DNA of 64,000 nucleotides, taken from NCBI RefSeq assembly GCF_901000735.1, contig NC_081541.1, positions 21,257,172-21,321,171 of the forward strand, in the 5' to 3' direction. Shown one piece after another: positions 11,897 to 22,921 of this stretch (the first letter of the stretch is position 1; each line of letters starts with the position of its first letter). Source of the DNA: Corylus avellana. Taxonomy: Eukaryota > Streptophyta > Magnoliopsida > Fagales > Betulaceae. The notes below the pieces were generated by a model. The model ran no database searches, was not told the DNA's origin, and worked only from the letters and a program-made list of their open reading frames with translations. Position numbers and translations under genes: made by a program.

Positions 11897-12779
11897 ATGC
11901 TTGGTCGCAGATCTCTAAATCTAGAGCTAGCTACTTTTGATTATGAGATTAAAAGAATGGCGAGAAAGAGTCTAAGAACGCCACCAAACTCACTTGCCAA
12001 ATCTCAAAGTTTTGAGTCTGATTCAGAAAAGTCTGCTGGGATGGGAGAACAGGATCAACCCAGAACCCTCAGGGAGCTGTTTGCACCCATTACTACCAAC
12101 ACTCCATCATGTATAGTGTTGTCGGGCACCAATGCCACTCACTTCGACTTGAAGTCGAATGTGATCAACATTCTTCCTTCTTTCAAAGGTGTAGAGAATG
12201 AAGATCCATATGCTCATGTGAAGTCTTTCTTGGAGATGTGTAACACGTTCAAATTTCATAACATCTCAAATCAGTCAGTTCGTCTTCGGCTATTTCCTTT
12301 TTCCCTTCATGGTAGGGCGAAATCTTGGTTACACTCCAATAGGCCTAGATCCATCACCTCTTGGGAAATTCTGCTGAACAAGTTCTACAACAAGTTCTTC
12401 CCAATCTCGAGGATCAATGAATTCCGTTGAGAGATCAGCGGGTTCAGTCAGGAGGAAGGGGAGAAATTCAATGACAGTTGGGAAAGGTTTAAAAAGCTGA
12501 CTGTGAAGTGCCCACCCCATGGTTTGAGGTTTGGAGGCTCGTGCAATTTTTCTACAGTGGGTTGACTCCACCGGAGCGTAACTTGATCGAGTCTATGAAT
12601 GGTGGAGGATTCTTGAATCTTACTAGGGATGAAGCCTATAAAACTTTGGATGAATTGTCTGAAAGTTCGCAACAATGGGACTTTTCAAGTCGTTGGGGTA
12701 AATCTTCTACCGCCCCCAAGACGGGAGGCATCTATGAAGTGAAGGACAATGCTAATATAAGGAGGCAACTCAAGGATAT
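11897..12779 (+). pseudogene. Gag of element F, broken by a stop, a frameshift and an LTR insertion
   Basis: The first frame (11897-12430, 177 aa) has 'PRTLRELFAP' and the gag capsid signature 'RLRLFPFSLHGRAKSWL' then 'ITSWEILLNKFYNKFFP'. It ends at a TGA where relatives have an Arg codon, consistent with CGA to TGA decay. Reading resumes (EISGFSQEEGEKFNDSWERFKKL), then shifts frame near 12510-12530 into 'MPTPWFEVWRLVQFFYSGL..DEAYKTLDELSE'. At 12780 the sequence stops at the end of an opposite-strand LTR, and the rest of gag is not found at the other side. It once encoded the capsid protein of a gypsy element and is clearly dead. Confidence 0.82.
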
Positions 12780-14105
12780 TGTTGTGCAAATTTTAATATA
12801 CTCGCAAGTGCATGAATCGTTTGCAATATAATGTTTTGCAAGTGCAAGGTCGAACCCACAGAGAATTGTGTTTTTGAATAACAAATTTAAATCTAAACTA
12901 ATTAAATCCTAACCTAGTTCCAAAAGGTTTTTGATTTTGGGTTTTTAAAATTAAAAGACAACATAAACTAAATAATGTAAAACAAAAGATAAATGTACTA
13001 AGGTTTGGGAATTCACACTCACCGAATCATAACAACATACTTCATGTTCATCAATATTAATCCGAAATTCTCACAAATTAAATCTTAAGTATGTTTTACT
13101 ATGCTTCAAAAGGTTAATCAAAACCATCCCATGTATCCATCATTGCACAAATCACAAAAGGAATCCAAATTTAATTGAAACACCAAATGTATCCGTAGAT
13201 CAAATCACAAGGGATATCTAATTTTTAAGCAAATAAACCAAGCAATCAATTATGTGAAGTTATCTTAAATCATCAAGTGTACCATTGAATCACAACAAGA
13301 TATCCAAAAATTATTCCACACATTGAAACAAAGTAAAACAATTGAAATTAAGCTCAATAAAATTGGAATAATAAAAACATACATAAAAGTAACGTTGTTC
13401 TTCATTGGTGATGCTTCATCCCCATCCTTAGTTGGGAATTTAACTCCACATAAATAAAACTAAAAGTTAAACCTAAACTAAACAAAAGAGAAAAACTGTA
13501 GAATTTTGCTATCTGGAATTGTATATCTTTTCTTGAATGCAAAGACATTTATTTATAGGCTTAGGAGAGTCCTACAAGCCCTAGGAAACCTAGATAATTC
13601 GAAAGTTTGTCTTCCAGTCCAAATAGAAGTCTGAAATCGGAATAAGATTCGTCCAAATTTGTGTTCTTTTATTGCGGGAAGATTTTGGCATAGTAACCGT
13701 CCGAATTAGGAAAATCCTATTTCACAATGAACTGTATTATTTTAAGTTAGCTTTCCAATGCTGCAAGAATCACGTCAATCTGATACTTGAACAGAAAGTT
13801 ATGGTCAAAATACTGAGACATGTGCAGAATCTAAATTTGAATCCAATCTGAAATTTAATCCAATCTGATCTTTAATCCGATTTAACCTCTTAAATTTGGT
13901 TAAACTTGACCACATCATCTAGGTCTTCTCAAAGTGTGCTTTCTTCCAAACATTGCATTTTTTCCTTTAAAGCTGTAGTTTTTCTTCAACAACTTACAAA
14001 ATATTAAAAACACAAAGCTAACACAAAACATTAAATAACGACACAGCTAAAGGATTAGCTAATGTAAATAAAATGGTCCAAATATGCAATATTTGGCACT
14101 TATCA
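12780..14105 (-). mobile_element. LTR-G3, 3' LTR of minus-strand element G
   Basis: Plus-strand ends are TGTTGTGCAAATTTTAATAT at 12780 and ..TTTGGCACTTATCA at 14105, so in element orientation it starts TGATAAGTGCC and ends ..GCACAACA, 1326 bp. In element orientation it follows polypurine tract AAGTTTGTGGGTGTT. It interrupts the gag of element F. Its sequence differs strongly from the LTR at the other end of element G (see 16047 and 23723). Confidence 0.8.
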
Positions 14106-14841
14106 AACACCCACAAACTTACATTTTGCTAGTCCCTTACCAAAAAAAAATAAAAAATAAAATGAAAGTAAGAAACATAAATCCTCTTTCGTGGAAGAGA
14201 TAATTTCATTTTGTATATGCAACAAGCCTTTTAAATCCCTAAGCATCCGTAGTGGACAAGTGAAGCCTCATGAGGGCTTAACAGGAATGATACCCACAAA
14301 CATTGTACACTATGTTGTTAACAAGAAAGAATTTTCACATAAACCATGATTCTTACTCATGAGCAAGCTTAAAAAGACAAACACCTTCATCACAGTCAAT
14401 AGGAAATCTATAATCAAATCACTCATAAATGGACAATTGAGACCTCATATGTTCTGAAAAGTGTAAAGTGCAATTAGCATACAATCATGAAGCTTACAAT
14501 TTAAACTCAAGACAAGTTCCATAAAATTTATAAAAATCTCTATCAAATGAAACAACCAAGGCAAGATAAGCATTTTTTCCCCATTTTTTTATTTTTATTT
14601 TTTTTTATTTTTTTACAGGCTTTGTAATGTCTAACTCCCTTAAGCTTTCCAATTGACTCATGTAACAAGTGTTAGGCTAATGATTCCTAAGCCAGGTGGT
14701 TTCAGGTAAAGAGCATGCTGGAATAGAAGGCCGGAATGGGGGCAAAATTAATTTTTCCAATAATTTGTATTAAACACTCTGATAGACCTTATACATCTTT
14801 GCAAAGCTTGTGTTGTAAAAGAAAAAGTGACAAATCCAGCC
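14106..14841 (-). mobile_element. Polypurine tract and 3' tail of element G
   Basis: The polypurine tract lies at 14106-14120 next to the LTR. The tail contains the family blocks also seen in element B, such as 'tgtctaactcccttaagctttc' (14629) matching 2976-2995, and an A/T homopolymer region at 14570-14615. No credible gene. Confidence 0.6.
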
Positions 14842-15312
14842 TTAACGGGTTGGGGATGTTACATAGGTTCTCTCTTCCTCCATGTAATGCTCATTAAGAT
14901 TGGCCACCAACTCACTTTGACACTCTTCTTCTTCTTCTTTAAATGTATCTGATTTTTGCTTGAGGTAGGCCTCCATCCATTCAAATGATTGCTTTCTTTT
15001 ATCCGTGTGACTAAGATGAGCTGCTGCATGTTTTGTAAAGTCAGCATACTGTTTTTCTAAGGCAGCAACTGTTTCTTGTAAGGCAGACCTTTTTGGAGGA
15101 GGTGGTTCTTCTTGATATTGTTGATGTGGAGAAGAATCCAAATGATCATATATGGAAGATGGCTCCTCTTCTTGGTACTGTGGAGGCCAATAGGTGGAAG
15201 ATGGCTCCTCTTGATATGCTTCTTCTTCTTTGAGACTATTGCCTTTCGGTTTGAAGTAAGTCTTCATCTCCTCAGATACTTGCTGTGTAGTCTTAATTAA
15301 TGTATTCATCAA
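14842..15312 (-). CDS. Acidic Gln/Pro/Glu-rich protein of non-autonomous element G
   Basis: Uninterrupted 156-residue frame. It has an N-terminal amphipathic stretch ('TLIKTTQQVSEEMKTYF'), then imperfect repeats of 'YQEEPSS.Y' and 'PPQYQEEE' (residues about 32-75), then a possible coiled coil ('ALQETVAALEKQYADFTKH', about 78-96), and ends '..ELVANLNEHYMEEERTY', which resembles 'ELPSQPVANPKGHHM' of element D. It lies downstream of the zinc knuckle frame (15469-15654) in the same element and is probably the disordered C-terminal part of gag. No capsid, protease or pol is found in G. Whether it is still translated is unknown. No function is claimed beyond gag derivation. Confidence 0.5.
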   Translation of the reverse strand: MMNTLIKTTQQVSEEMKTYFKPKGNSLKEEEAYQEEPSSTYWPPQYQEEEPSSIYDHLDSSPHQQYQEEPPPPKRSALQETVAALEKQYADFTKHAAAHLSHTDKRKQSFEWMEAYLKQKSDTFKEEEEECQSELVANLNEHYMEEERTYVTSPTR

Positions 15313-15468
15313 ATCTATAAGAGAAGGTGGTTCAACCTGACATTACTGTTGTGGAGCTGTTTGAGAGGAATATGCATGATCATAGAATTGTTGATATGAG
15401 AGATGTTGCAGTCCATGAGATTGTTGAGCATGAATTCCAGGAGCTTGAGCTTGTCATGAGAGATTGGA

Positions 15469-15654
15469 CTATCGGCTCCATGTTGGGTTACATGAATCAA
15501 AATAGTGGCCGTTCCCCTGTCTAGAGAACGATGTGTTCTTATGCCTATTAATTTTGTTAAAAATTTGTCTCATTGTAGGACATTCTCTAACGTGGTGATA
15601 AGGGTCATGGCATAATGAACATGGTCCATGGGACGTCGGAATGCCTCCCCACAT
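15469..15654 (-). CDS. CCHC zinc-knuckle (nucleocapsid-like) segment of element G
   Basis: 61 residues beginning MWGGIPTSHGP and containing a perfect CX2CX4HX4C knuckle ('CSLCHDPYHHVREC', residues about 12-25). Gag nucleocapsid knuckles bind the element RNA. Here the capsid domain that should precede the knuckle is missing. In minus orientation the order is primer site (16037-16021), leader, knuckle, acidic region, tail. The frame closes before the 14842-15312 frame, with one or more stops between, so it may be a relic of one gag C-terminus. In the second copy (21089-21274) one Thr just after the last Cys is Ile. Confidence 0.55.
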   Translation of the reverse strand: MWGGIPTSHGPCSLCHDPYHHVRECPTMRQIFNKINRHKNTSFSRQGNGHYFDSCNPTWSR

Positions 15655-16020
15655 GTGTGAAAATAAAATAACAAAAAGAAGTTAAAATTAAAAGGGAAAT
15701 AAAAACAAAATTAAAAATAAAAACTTACTAATATGAAGACTCGAATAACCCTACATAAAACAAAAGAAAAAAAATCAGATCTATAATTAGTGCAGCAACT
15801 GTGCTGCTCTCTAGATGTACGATCGATCGCACTGGTGCGCTCGATCGCCCTGGTTGGGCGCTCGAGCGCACCTCCAGAGGCAAAACAGGAACTACGGAAG
15901 AAATTAGAAAAACAGAAAAATTTAAAACAAAAATAAATTAAATGAAAAACCAAAATTGAAAATTGAAAATTAAAATAACACAACTAAAGGAAATTAATTC
16001 TAAACAAAATTTGCCGCAAT
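15655..16020 (-). mobile_element. Leader of element G
   Basis: AT-rich leader with CpG-rich palindromic blocks: GGTGCGCTCGATCGCCC and GGGCGCTCGAGCGCACC near 15834-15872. Same motif family as in elements A, D and F. No gene. Confidence 0.5.
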
Positions 16021-16037
16021 CCTTGGCAACGGCGCCA
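16021..16037 (-). other. Primer-binding site of element G (tRNA-Asp)
   Basis: The plus strand reads CCTTGGCAACGGCGCCA, 15 of 17 bases identical to the 3' end of tRNA-Asp. It lies 9 bp from the terminal TGTTACA of the LTR beginning at 16047, fixing the element orientation as minus. Confidence 0.75.
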
Positions 16038-16046
16038 AAAACTTAT

Positions 16047-16505
16047 TGTTACAAATATCTACCTAAATTAATAGGCAAATAATTGTATGTTTTACCCGCA
16101 AGTACACAAGGTCAACATAGTAGTATAGGGTGCAAGTACGGGGTCATTCCCACGAAGATTGCTAAATTTTGCTTAAAATTAATTCCAAAAGTAAAACAAG
16201 ACAAGGATTGGATTCGAGTTGATAATAATAAAAAAGTAGGGGCTTCGATATCCACCACTAATTATATTTATATAATATATCAATATGCTAATGTTTTGAT
16301 CATGTTATGTATATCTAATGTTTGTCAACCTAAGGGCATAAGTGTATACTCCTTAAGCTATAGATTTCCCTAAGCAACGAGTTAGGCATGGGTGTATATT
16401 CTAACTCTTTTCTTTCTTAAAGGATTTAGCATAGGTGTATACTAAGTTATTCTTTAAGAAAGCATGATTCTGTGGAAATCGACAAACACATGAGGCCTAG
16501 GGCAA
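16047..16505 (-). mobile_element. LTR-G5, primer-proximal part of the 5' LTR of element G (first copy)
   Basis: Starts TGTTACAAATATC next to the primer site. In the second copy the same LTR continues past a nested element and ends at 24546. It contains short direct repeats around 'gcatrggtgtatact' at about 16335, 16386 and 16430, spaced about 45-50 bp. It is interrupted at 16506 by element H. Confidence 0.6.
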
Positions 16506-17330
16506 TGATGCGAACCTCAATCGACACGCTTTGAGACCTAACAAACAATATTGGAATACGGACCCAAGAAAGCTAAAATTCAGATTTTTAGATAGAAAAC
16601 CCCGACCCAACGTTTACAAATGAAACGCGAACCAAAAGGTATAATGAAACAACCCTCGACTCAACGTTTATAAATGAAACGCGAACCAAAGGTATAAAGA
16701 AACAACCATCGACCCAACGTTTATAAATGAAACGCGAACCGAAGGTATATAAATTTGAACGCCACAAGGAATAATCCTTGATAAGTTCACAAGTTCTTTG
16801 AAGAACCAATAGAAGACGCAAGCGTCACATTTTTTCTAATTTTCATTCATGATGTCCATTACAATGAGTGCATGCTATTTATAAAGCATGGCTGAAAATA
16901 GGCCCAACTGTTCACGAATCAGTCCAAATCTCTTGAATCAGCCCATTAAGTGCTTCTTTGATCTTCTTGCATCTTGCTCTATTAATAGGCCAAACTGGAA
17001 TATGCAATGGATCATTTAATGGTGCTTGTTGATTCTCATCATTCCCCTTCTCTTCAAAGGATTCGTCCTCGAATCATCAGCTACATCAAAAGGAAGAGGA
17101 CAATTTTTTTTTTTTTTTTTTTCTTTTTGACGTCTCCTTTTTTTTTTTTTTTTGGAACTTGGTGTACGACGCGCACAACAACAAGATATAAGGAACACAA
17201 ACGGAACAAGATAGGATGATAACAATAAACAAAAGATAGGATGATAATGATAAACAAAAAAAAAAAAAAAGGATAGTAAACCTGATTTTAGAGCCTGTGC
17301 TCTGATACCAAATGATGCGAACCTCAATCG
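16506..17330 (-). mobile_element. Element H (first copy): internally deleted LTR element with tRNA-iMet primer site
   Basis: The 3' LTR is 16506-17041 (536 bp; in element orientation TGATGAGAATC to GGTTCGCATCA). The polypurine tract (AAGAGAAGGGGAA) is at 17042-17054. The internal region is only about 270 bp, with T/A runs and a relic of the end of a gypsy polyprotein ('DDSRTNPLKRRG' read on the minus strand near 17060-17095). The primer site at 17291-17310 ends GCTCTGATACCA, the 3' end of initiator tRNA-Met. The 5' LTR begins at 17313 and is cut by the assembly gap. No coding capacity is left, so any mobility would depend on another element. Confidence 0.65.
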
Positions 17331-17430
17331 NNNNNNNNNNNNNNNNNNNNNNNNNNNNNNNNNNNNNNNNNNNNNNNNNNNNNNNNNNNNNNNNNNNNNN
17401 NNNNNNNNNNNNNNNNNNNNNNNNNNNNNN
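17331..17430. other. Assembly gap (100 N)
   Basis: Exactly 100 N, a conventional placeholder length. The sequence after it restarts at a point already seen at 11811. Confidence 0.98.
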
Positions 17431-17516
17431 GATTCATAGCTGAATTTTTCTTTCTTTTTCAATTTTTCAGTTTATTTATTTTTGTCTTTTATTTTTAGTT
17501 TTTAATTGCTATTTGA

Positions 17517-18399
17517 ATGCTTGGTCGCAGATCTCTAAATCTAGAGCTAGCTACTTTTGATTATGAGATTAAAAGAATGGCGAGAAAGAGTCTAAGAACG
17601 CCACCAAACTCACTTGCCAAATCTCAAAGTTTTGAGTCTGATTCAGAAAAGTCTGCTGGGATGGGAGAACAGGATCAACCCAGAACCCTCAGGGAGCTGT
17701 TTGCACCCATTACTACCAACACTCCATCATGTATAGTGTTGTCGGGCACCAATGCCACTCACTTCGACTTGAAGTCGAATGTGATCAACATTCTTCCTTC
17801 TTTCAAAGGTGTAGAGAATGAAGATCCATATGCTCATGTGAAGTCTTTCTTGGAGATGTGTAACACGTTCAAATTTCATAACATCTCAAATCAGTCAGTT
17901 CGTCTTCGGCTATTTCCTTTTTCCCTTCATGGTAGGGCGAAATCTTGGTTACACTCCAATAGGCCTAGATCCATCACCTCTTGGGAAATTCTGCTGAACA
18001 AGTTCTACAACAAGTTCTTCCCAATCTCGAGGATCAATGAATTCCGTTGAGAGATCAGCGGGTTCAGTCAGGAGGAAGGGGAGAAATTCAATGACAGTTG
18101 GGAAAGGTTTAAAAAGCTGACTGTGAAGTGCCCACCCCATGGTTTGAGGTTTGGAGGCTCGTGCAATTTTTCTACAGTGGGTTGACTCCACCGGAGCGTA
18201 ACTTGATCGAGTCTATGAATGGTGGAGGATTCTTGAATCTTACTAGGGATGAAGCCTATAAAACTTTGGATGAATTGTCTGAAAGTTCGCAACAATGGGA
18301 CTTTTCAAGTCGTTGGGGTAAATCTTCTACCGCCCCCAAGACGGGAGGCATCTATGAAGTGAAGGACAATGCTAATATAAGGAGGCAACTCAAGGATAT
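17517..18399 (+). pseudogene. Gag of element F, second copy
   Basis: Identical in reading frame structure to 11897-12779: the same in-frame TGA after 'RINEFR', the same frameshift, and the same interruption by LTR-G3 at 18400. Sharing of all lesions shows the two copies are the same allele or locus and not two insertions. Confidence 0.82.
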
Positions 18400-19725
18400 T
18401 GTTGTGCAAATTTTAATATACTCGCAAGTGCATGAATCGTTTGCAATATAATGTTTTGCAAGTGCAAGGTCGAACCCACAGAGAATTGTGTTTTTGAATA
18501 ACAAATTTAAATCTAAACTAATTAAATCCTAACCTAGTTCCAAAAGGTTTTTGATTTTGGGTTTTTAAAATTAAAAGACAACATAAACTAAATAATGTAA
18601 AACAAAAGATAAATGTACTAAGGTTTGGGAATTCACACTCACCGAATCATAACAACATACTTCATGTTCATCAATATTAATCCGAAATTCTCACAAATTA
18701 AATCTTAAGTATGTTTTACTATGCTTCAAAAGGTTAATCAAAACCATCCCATGTATCCATCATTGCACAAATCACAAAAGGAATCCAAATTTAATTGAAA
18801 CACCAAATGTATCCGTAGATCAAATCACAAGGGATATCTAATTTTTAAGCAAATAAACCAAGCAATCAATTATGTGAAGTTATCTTAAATCATCAAGTGT
18901 ACCATTGAATCACAACAAGATATCCAAAAATTATTCCACACATTGAAACAAAGTAAAACAATTGAAATTAAGCTCAATAAAATTGGAATAATAAAAACAT
19001 ACATAAAAGTAACGTTGTTCTTCATTGGTGATGCTTCATCCCCATCCTTAGTTGGGAATTTAACTCCACATAAATAAAACTAAAAGTTAAACCTAAACTA
19101 AACAAAAGAGAAAAACTGTAGAATTTTGCTATCTGGAATTGTATATCTTTTCTTGAATGCAAAGACATTTATTTATAGGCTTAGGAGAGTCCTACAAGCC
19201 CTAGGAAACCTAGATAATTCGAAAGTTTGTCTTCCAGTCCAAATAGAAGTCTGAAATCGGAATAAGATTCGTCCAAATTTGTGTTCTTTTATTGCGGGAA
19301 GATTTTGGCATAGTAACCGTCCGAATTAGGAAAATCCTATTTCACAATGAACTGTATTATTTTAAGTTAGCTTTCCAATGCTGCAAGAATCACGTCAATC
19401 TGATACTTGAACAGAAAGTTATGGTCAAAATACTGAGACATGTGCAGAATCTAAATTTGAATCCAATCTGAAATTTAATCCAATCTGATCTTTAATCCGA
19501 TTTAACCTCTTAAATTTGGTTAAACTTGACCACATCATCTAGGTCTTCTCAAAGTGTGCTTTCTTCCAAACATTGCATTTTTTCCTTTAAAGCTGTAGTT
19601 TTTCTTCAACAACTTACAAAATATTAAAAACACAAAGCTAACACAAAACATTAAATAACGACACAGCTAAAGGATTAGCTAATGTAAATAAAATGGTCCA
19701 AATATGCAATATTTGGCACTTATCA
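18400..19725 (-). mobile_element. LTR-G3, second copy
   Basis: Same ends and length as 12780-14105, shifted by 5620. Confidence 0.8.
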
Positions 19726-20461
19726 AACACCCACAAACTTACATTTTGCTAGTCCCTTACCAAAAAAAAATAAAAAATAAAATGAAAGTAAGAAACATAA
19801 ATCCTCTTTCGTGGAAGAGATAATTTCATTTTGTATATGCAACAAGCCTTTTAAATCCCTAAGCATCCGTAGTGGACAAGTGAAGTCTCATGAGGGCTTA
19901 ACAGGAATGATACCCACAAACATTGTACACTATGTTGTTAACAAGAAAGAATTTTCACATAAACCATGATTCTTACTCATGAGCAAGCTTAAAAAGACAA
20001 ACACCTTCATCACAGTCAATAGGAAATCTATAATCAAATCACTCATAAATGGACAATTGAGACCTCATATGTTCTGAAAAGTGTAAAGTGCAATTAGCAT
20101 ACAATCATGAAGCTTACAATTTAAACTCAAGACAAGTTCCATAAAATTTATAAAAATCTCTATCAAATGAAACAACCAAGGCAAGATAAGCATTTTTTCC
20201 CCATTTTTTTATTTTTATTTTTTTTTATTTTTTTACAGGCTTTGTAATGTCTAACTCCCTTAAGCTTTCCAATTGACTCATGTAACAAGTGTTAGGCTAA
20301 TGATTCCTAAGCCAGGTGGTTTCAGGTAAAGAGCATGCTGGAATAGAAGGCCGGAATGGGGGCAAAATTAATTTTTCCAATAATTTGTATTAAACACTCT
20401 GATAGACCTTATACATCTTTGCAAAGCTTGTGTTGTAAAAGAAAAAGTGACAAATCCAGCC

Positions 20462-20932
20462 TTAACGGGTTGGGGATGTTACATAGGTTCTCTCTTCCTC
20501 CATGTAATGCTCATTAAGATTGGCCACCAACTCACTTTGACACTCTTCTTCTTCTTCTTTAAATGTATCTGATTTTTGCTTGAGGTAGGCCTCCATCCAT
20601 TCAAATGATTGCTTTCTTTTATCCGTGTGACTAAGATGAGCTGCTGCATGTTTTGTAAAGTCAGCATACTGTTTTTCTAAGGCAGCAACTGTTTCTTGTA
20701 AGGCAGACCTTTTTGGAGGAGGTGGTTCTTCTTGATATTGTTGATGTGGAGAAGAATCCAAATGATCATATATGGAAGATGGCTCCTCTTCTTGGTACTG
20801 TGGAGGCCAATAGGTGGAAGATGGCTCCTCTTGATATGCTTCTTCTTCTTTGAGACTATTGCCTTTCGGTTTGAAGTAAGTCTTCATCTCCTCAGATACT
20901 TGCTGTGTAGTCTTAATTAATGTATTCATCAA
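20462..20932 (-). CDS. Acidic Gln/Pro/Glu-rich protein of element G, second copy
   Basis: The same 156-residue product as 14842-15312, with no residue difference seen. Listed because it lies in the assembled sequence; it is probably the same gene represented twice. Confidence 0.45.
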   Translation of the reverse strand: MMNTLIKTTQQVSEEMKTYFKPKGNSLKEEEAYQEEPSSTYWPPQYQEEEPSSIYDHLDSSPHQQYQEEPPPPKRSALQETVAALEKQYADFTKHAAAHLSHTDKRKQSFEWMEAYLKQKSDTFKEEEEECQSELVANLNEHYMEEERTYVTSPTR

Positions 20933-21088
20933 ATCTATAAGAGAAGGTGGTTCAACCTGACATTACTGTTGTGGAGCTGTTTGAGAGGAATATGCATGAT
21001 CATAGAATTGTTGATATGAGAGATGTTGCAGTCCATGAGATTGTTGAGCATGAATTCCAGGAGCTTGAGCTTGTCATGAGAGATTGGA

Positions 21089-21274
21089 CTATCGGCTCCA
21101 TGTTGGGTTACATGAATCAAAATAGTGGCCGTTCCCCTGTCTAGAGAACGATGTGTTCTTATGCCTATTAATTTTGTTAAAAATTTGTCTCATTATAGGA
21201 CATTCTCTAACGTGGTGATAAGGGTCATGGCATAATGAACATGGTCCATGGGACGTCGGAATGCCTCCCCACAT
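21089..21274 (-). CDS. CCHC zinc-knuckle segment of element G, second copy
   Basis: Differs from 15469-15654 by one residue (ECPI in place of ECPT). The knuckle residues are intact. Confidence 0.5.
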   Translation of the reverse strand: MWGGIPTSHGPCSLCHDPYHHVRECPIMRQIFNKINRHKNTSFSRQGNGHYFDSCNPTWSR

Positions 21275-21666
21275 GTGTGAAAATAAAATAACAAAAAGAA
21301 GTTAAAATTAAAAGGGAAATAAAAACAAAATTAAAAATAAAAACTTACTAATATGAAGACTCGAATAACCCTACATAAAACAAAAGAAAAAAAATCAGAT
21401 CAATAATTAGTGCAGCAACTGTGCTGCTCTCTAGATGTACGATCGATCGCACTGGTGCGCTCGATCGCCCTGGTTGGGCGCTCGAGCGCACCTCCAGAGG
21501 CAAAACAGGAACTACGGAAGAAATTAGAAAAACAGAAAAATTTAAAACAAAAATAAATTAAATGAAAAACCAAAATTGAAAATTGAAAATTAAAATAACA
21601 CAACTAAAGGAAATTAATTCTAAACAAAATTTGCCGCAATCCTTGGCAACGGCGCCAAAAACTTAT

Positions 21667-22125
21667 TGTTACAAATATCTACCTAAATTAATAGGCAAAT
21701 AATTGTATGTTTTACCCGCAAGTACACAAGGTCAACATAGTAGTATAGGGTGCAAGTACGGGGTCATTCCCACGAAGATTGCTAAATTTTGCTTAAAATT
21801 AATTCCAAAAGTAAAACAAGACAAGGATTGGATTCGAGTTGATAATAATAAAAAAGTAGGGGCTTCGATATCCACCACTAATTATATTTATATAATATAT
21901 CAATATGCTAATGTTTTGATCATGTTATGTATATCTAATGTTTGTCAACCTAAGGGCATAAGTGTATACTCCTTAAGCTATAGATTTCCCTAAGCAACGA
22001 GTTAGGCATGGGTGTATATTCTAACTCTTTTCTTTCTTAAAGGATTTAGCATAGGTGTATACTAAGTTATTCTTTAAGAAAGCATGATTCTGTGGAAATC
22101 GACAAACACATGAGGCCTAGGGCAA
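21667..22125 (-). mobile_element. LTR-G5, primer-proximal part of the 5' LTR of element G (second copy)
   Basis: Begins TGTTACAAATATC, next to the primer site at 21641-21657. It is interrupted at 22126 by element H and continues at 23723-24546. Confidence 0.6.
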
Positions 22126-22921
22126 TGATGCGAACCTCAATCGACACGCTTTGAGACCTAACAAACAATATTGGAATACGGACCCAAGAAAGCTAAAATT
22201 CAGATTTTTAGATAGAAAACCCCGACCCAACGTTTACAAATGAAACGCGAACCAAAAGGTATAATGAAACAACCCTCGACCCAACGTTTATAAATGAAAC
22301 GCGAACCAAAGGTATAAAGAAACAACCATCGACCCAACGTTTATAAATGAAACGCGAACCGAAGTTATATAAATTTGAACGCCACAAGGAATAATCCTTG
22401 ATAAGTTCACAAGTTCTTTGAAGAACCAATAGAAGACGCAAGCGTCACATTTTTTCTAATTTTCATTCATGATGTCCATTACAATGAGTGCATGCTATTT
22501 ATAAAGCATGGCTGAAAATAGGCCCAACTGTTCACGAATCAGTCCAAATCTCTTGAATCAGCCCATTAAGTGCTTCTTTGATCTTCTTGCATCTTGCTCT
22601 ATTAATAGGCCAAACTGGAATATGCAATGGATCATTTAATGGTGCTTGTTGATTCTCATCATTCCCCTTCTCTTCAAAGGATTCGTCCTCGAATCATCAG
22701 CTACATCAAAAGGAAGAGGACAATTGTTTTTGTTTTTTGTTTTTTTTTTTTTTTGACGTCTCATTTGACGTCTCCTTTTTTTTTTTTTTTGAACTTGGTG
22801 CACGACGCAAAACAACAACAAGGAATAATGAACACAAACGGAACAAGATAGGATGATAACAATAAACAAAAGATAAAAAGGATAGTAAACTTGATTTTAG
22901 AGCCTGTGCTCTGATACCAAA
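22126..22921 (-). mobile_element. Element H, second copy: 3' LTR, short internal region and tRNA-iMet primer site
   Basis: The LTR is 22126-22661, the internal region 22662-22921 and the primer site 22900-22919 (..GCTCTGATACCA). Compared with the first copy it has a duplicated 'gacgtctc' unit in the T-rich spacer. The whole element has lost gag and pol, which makes it TRIM-like in layout although its LTR (536 bp) is longer than in typical TRIMs. Confidence 0.65.

Noticed and set aside
12329..12675. Minus-strand frames opposite gag
   Set aside because: Shadows of the gag reading frame with no family match, and duplicated identically at 17949-18295.
16083..16373. 96-residue frame in LTR-G5 (and its duplicate at 21703)
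   Set aside because: It lies wholly within an LTR, starts in the terminal block shared with other LTRs and has no recognisable domain.
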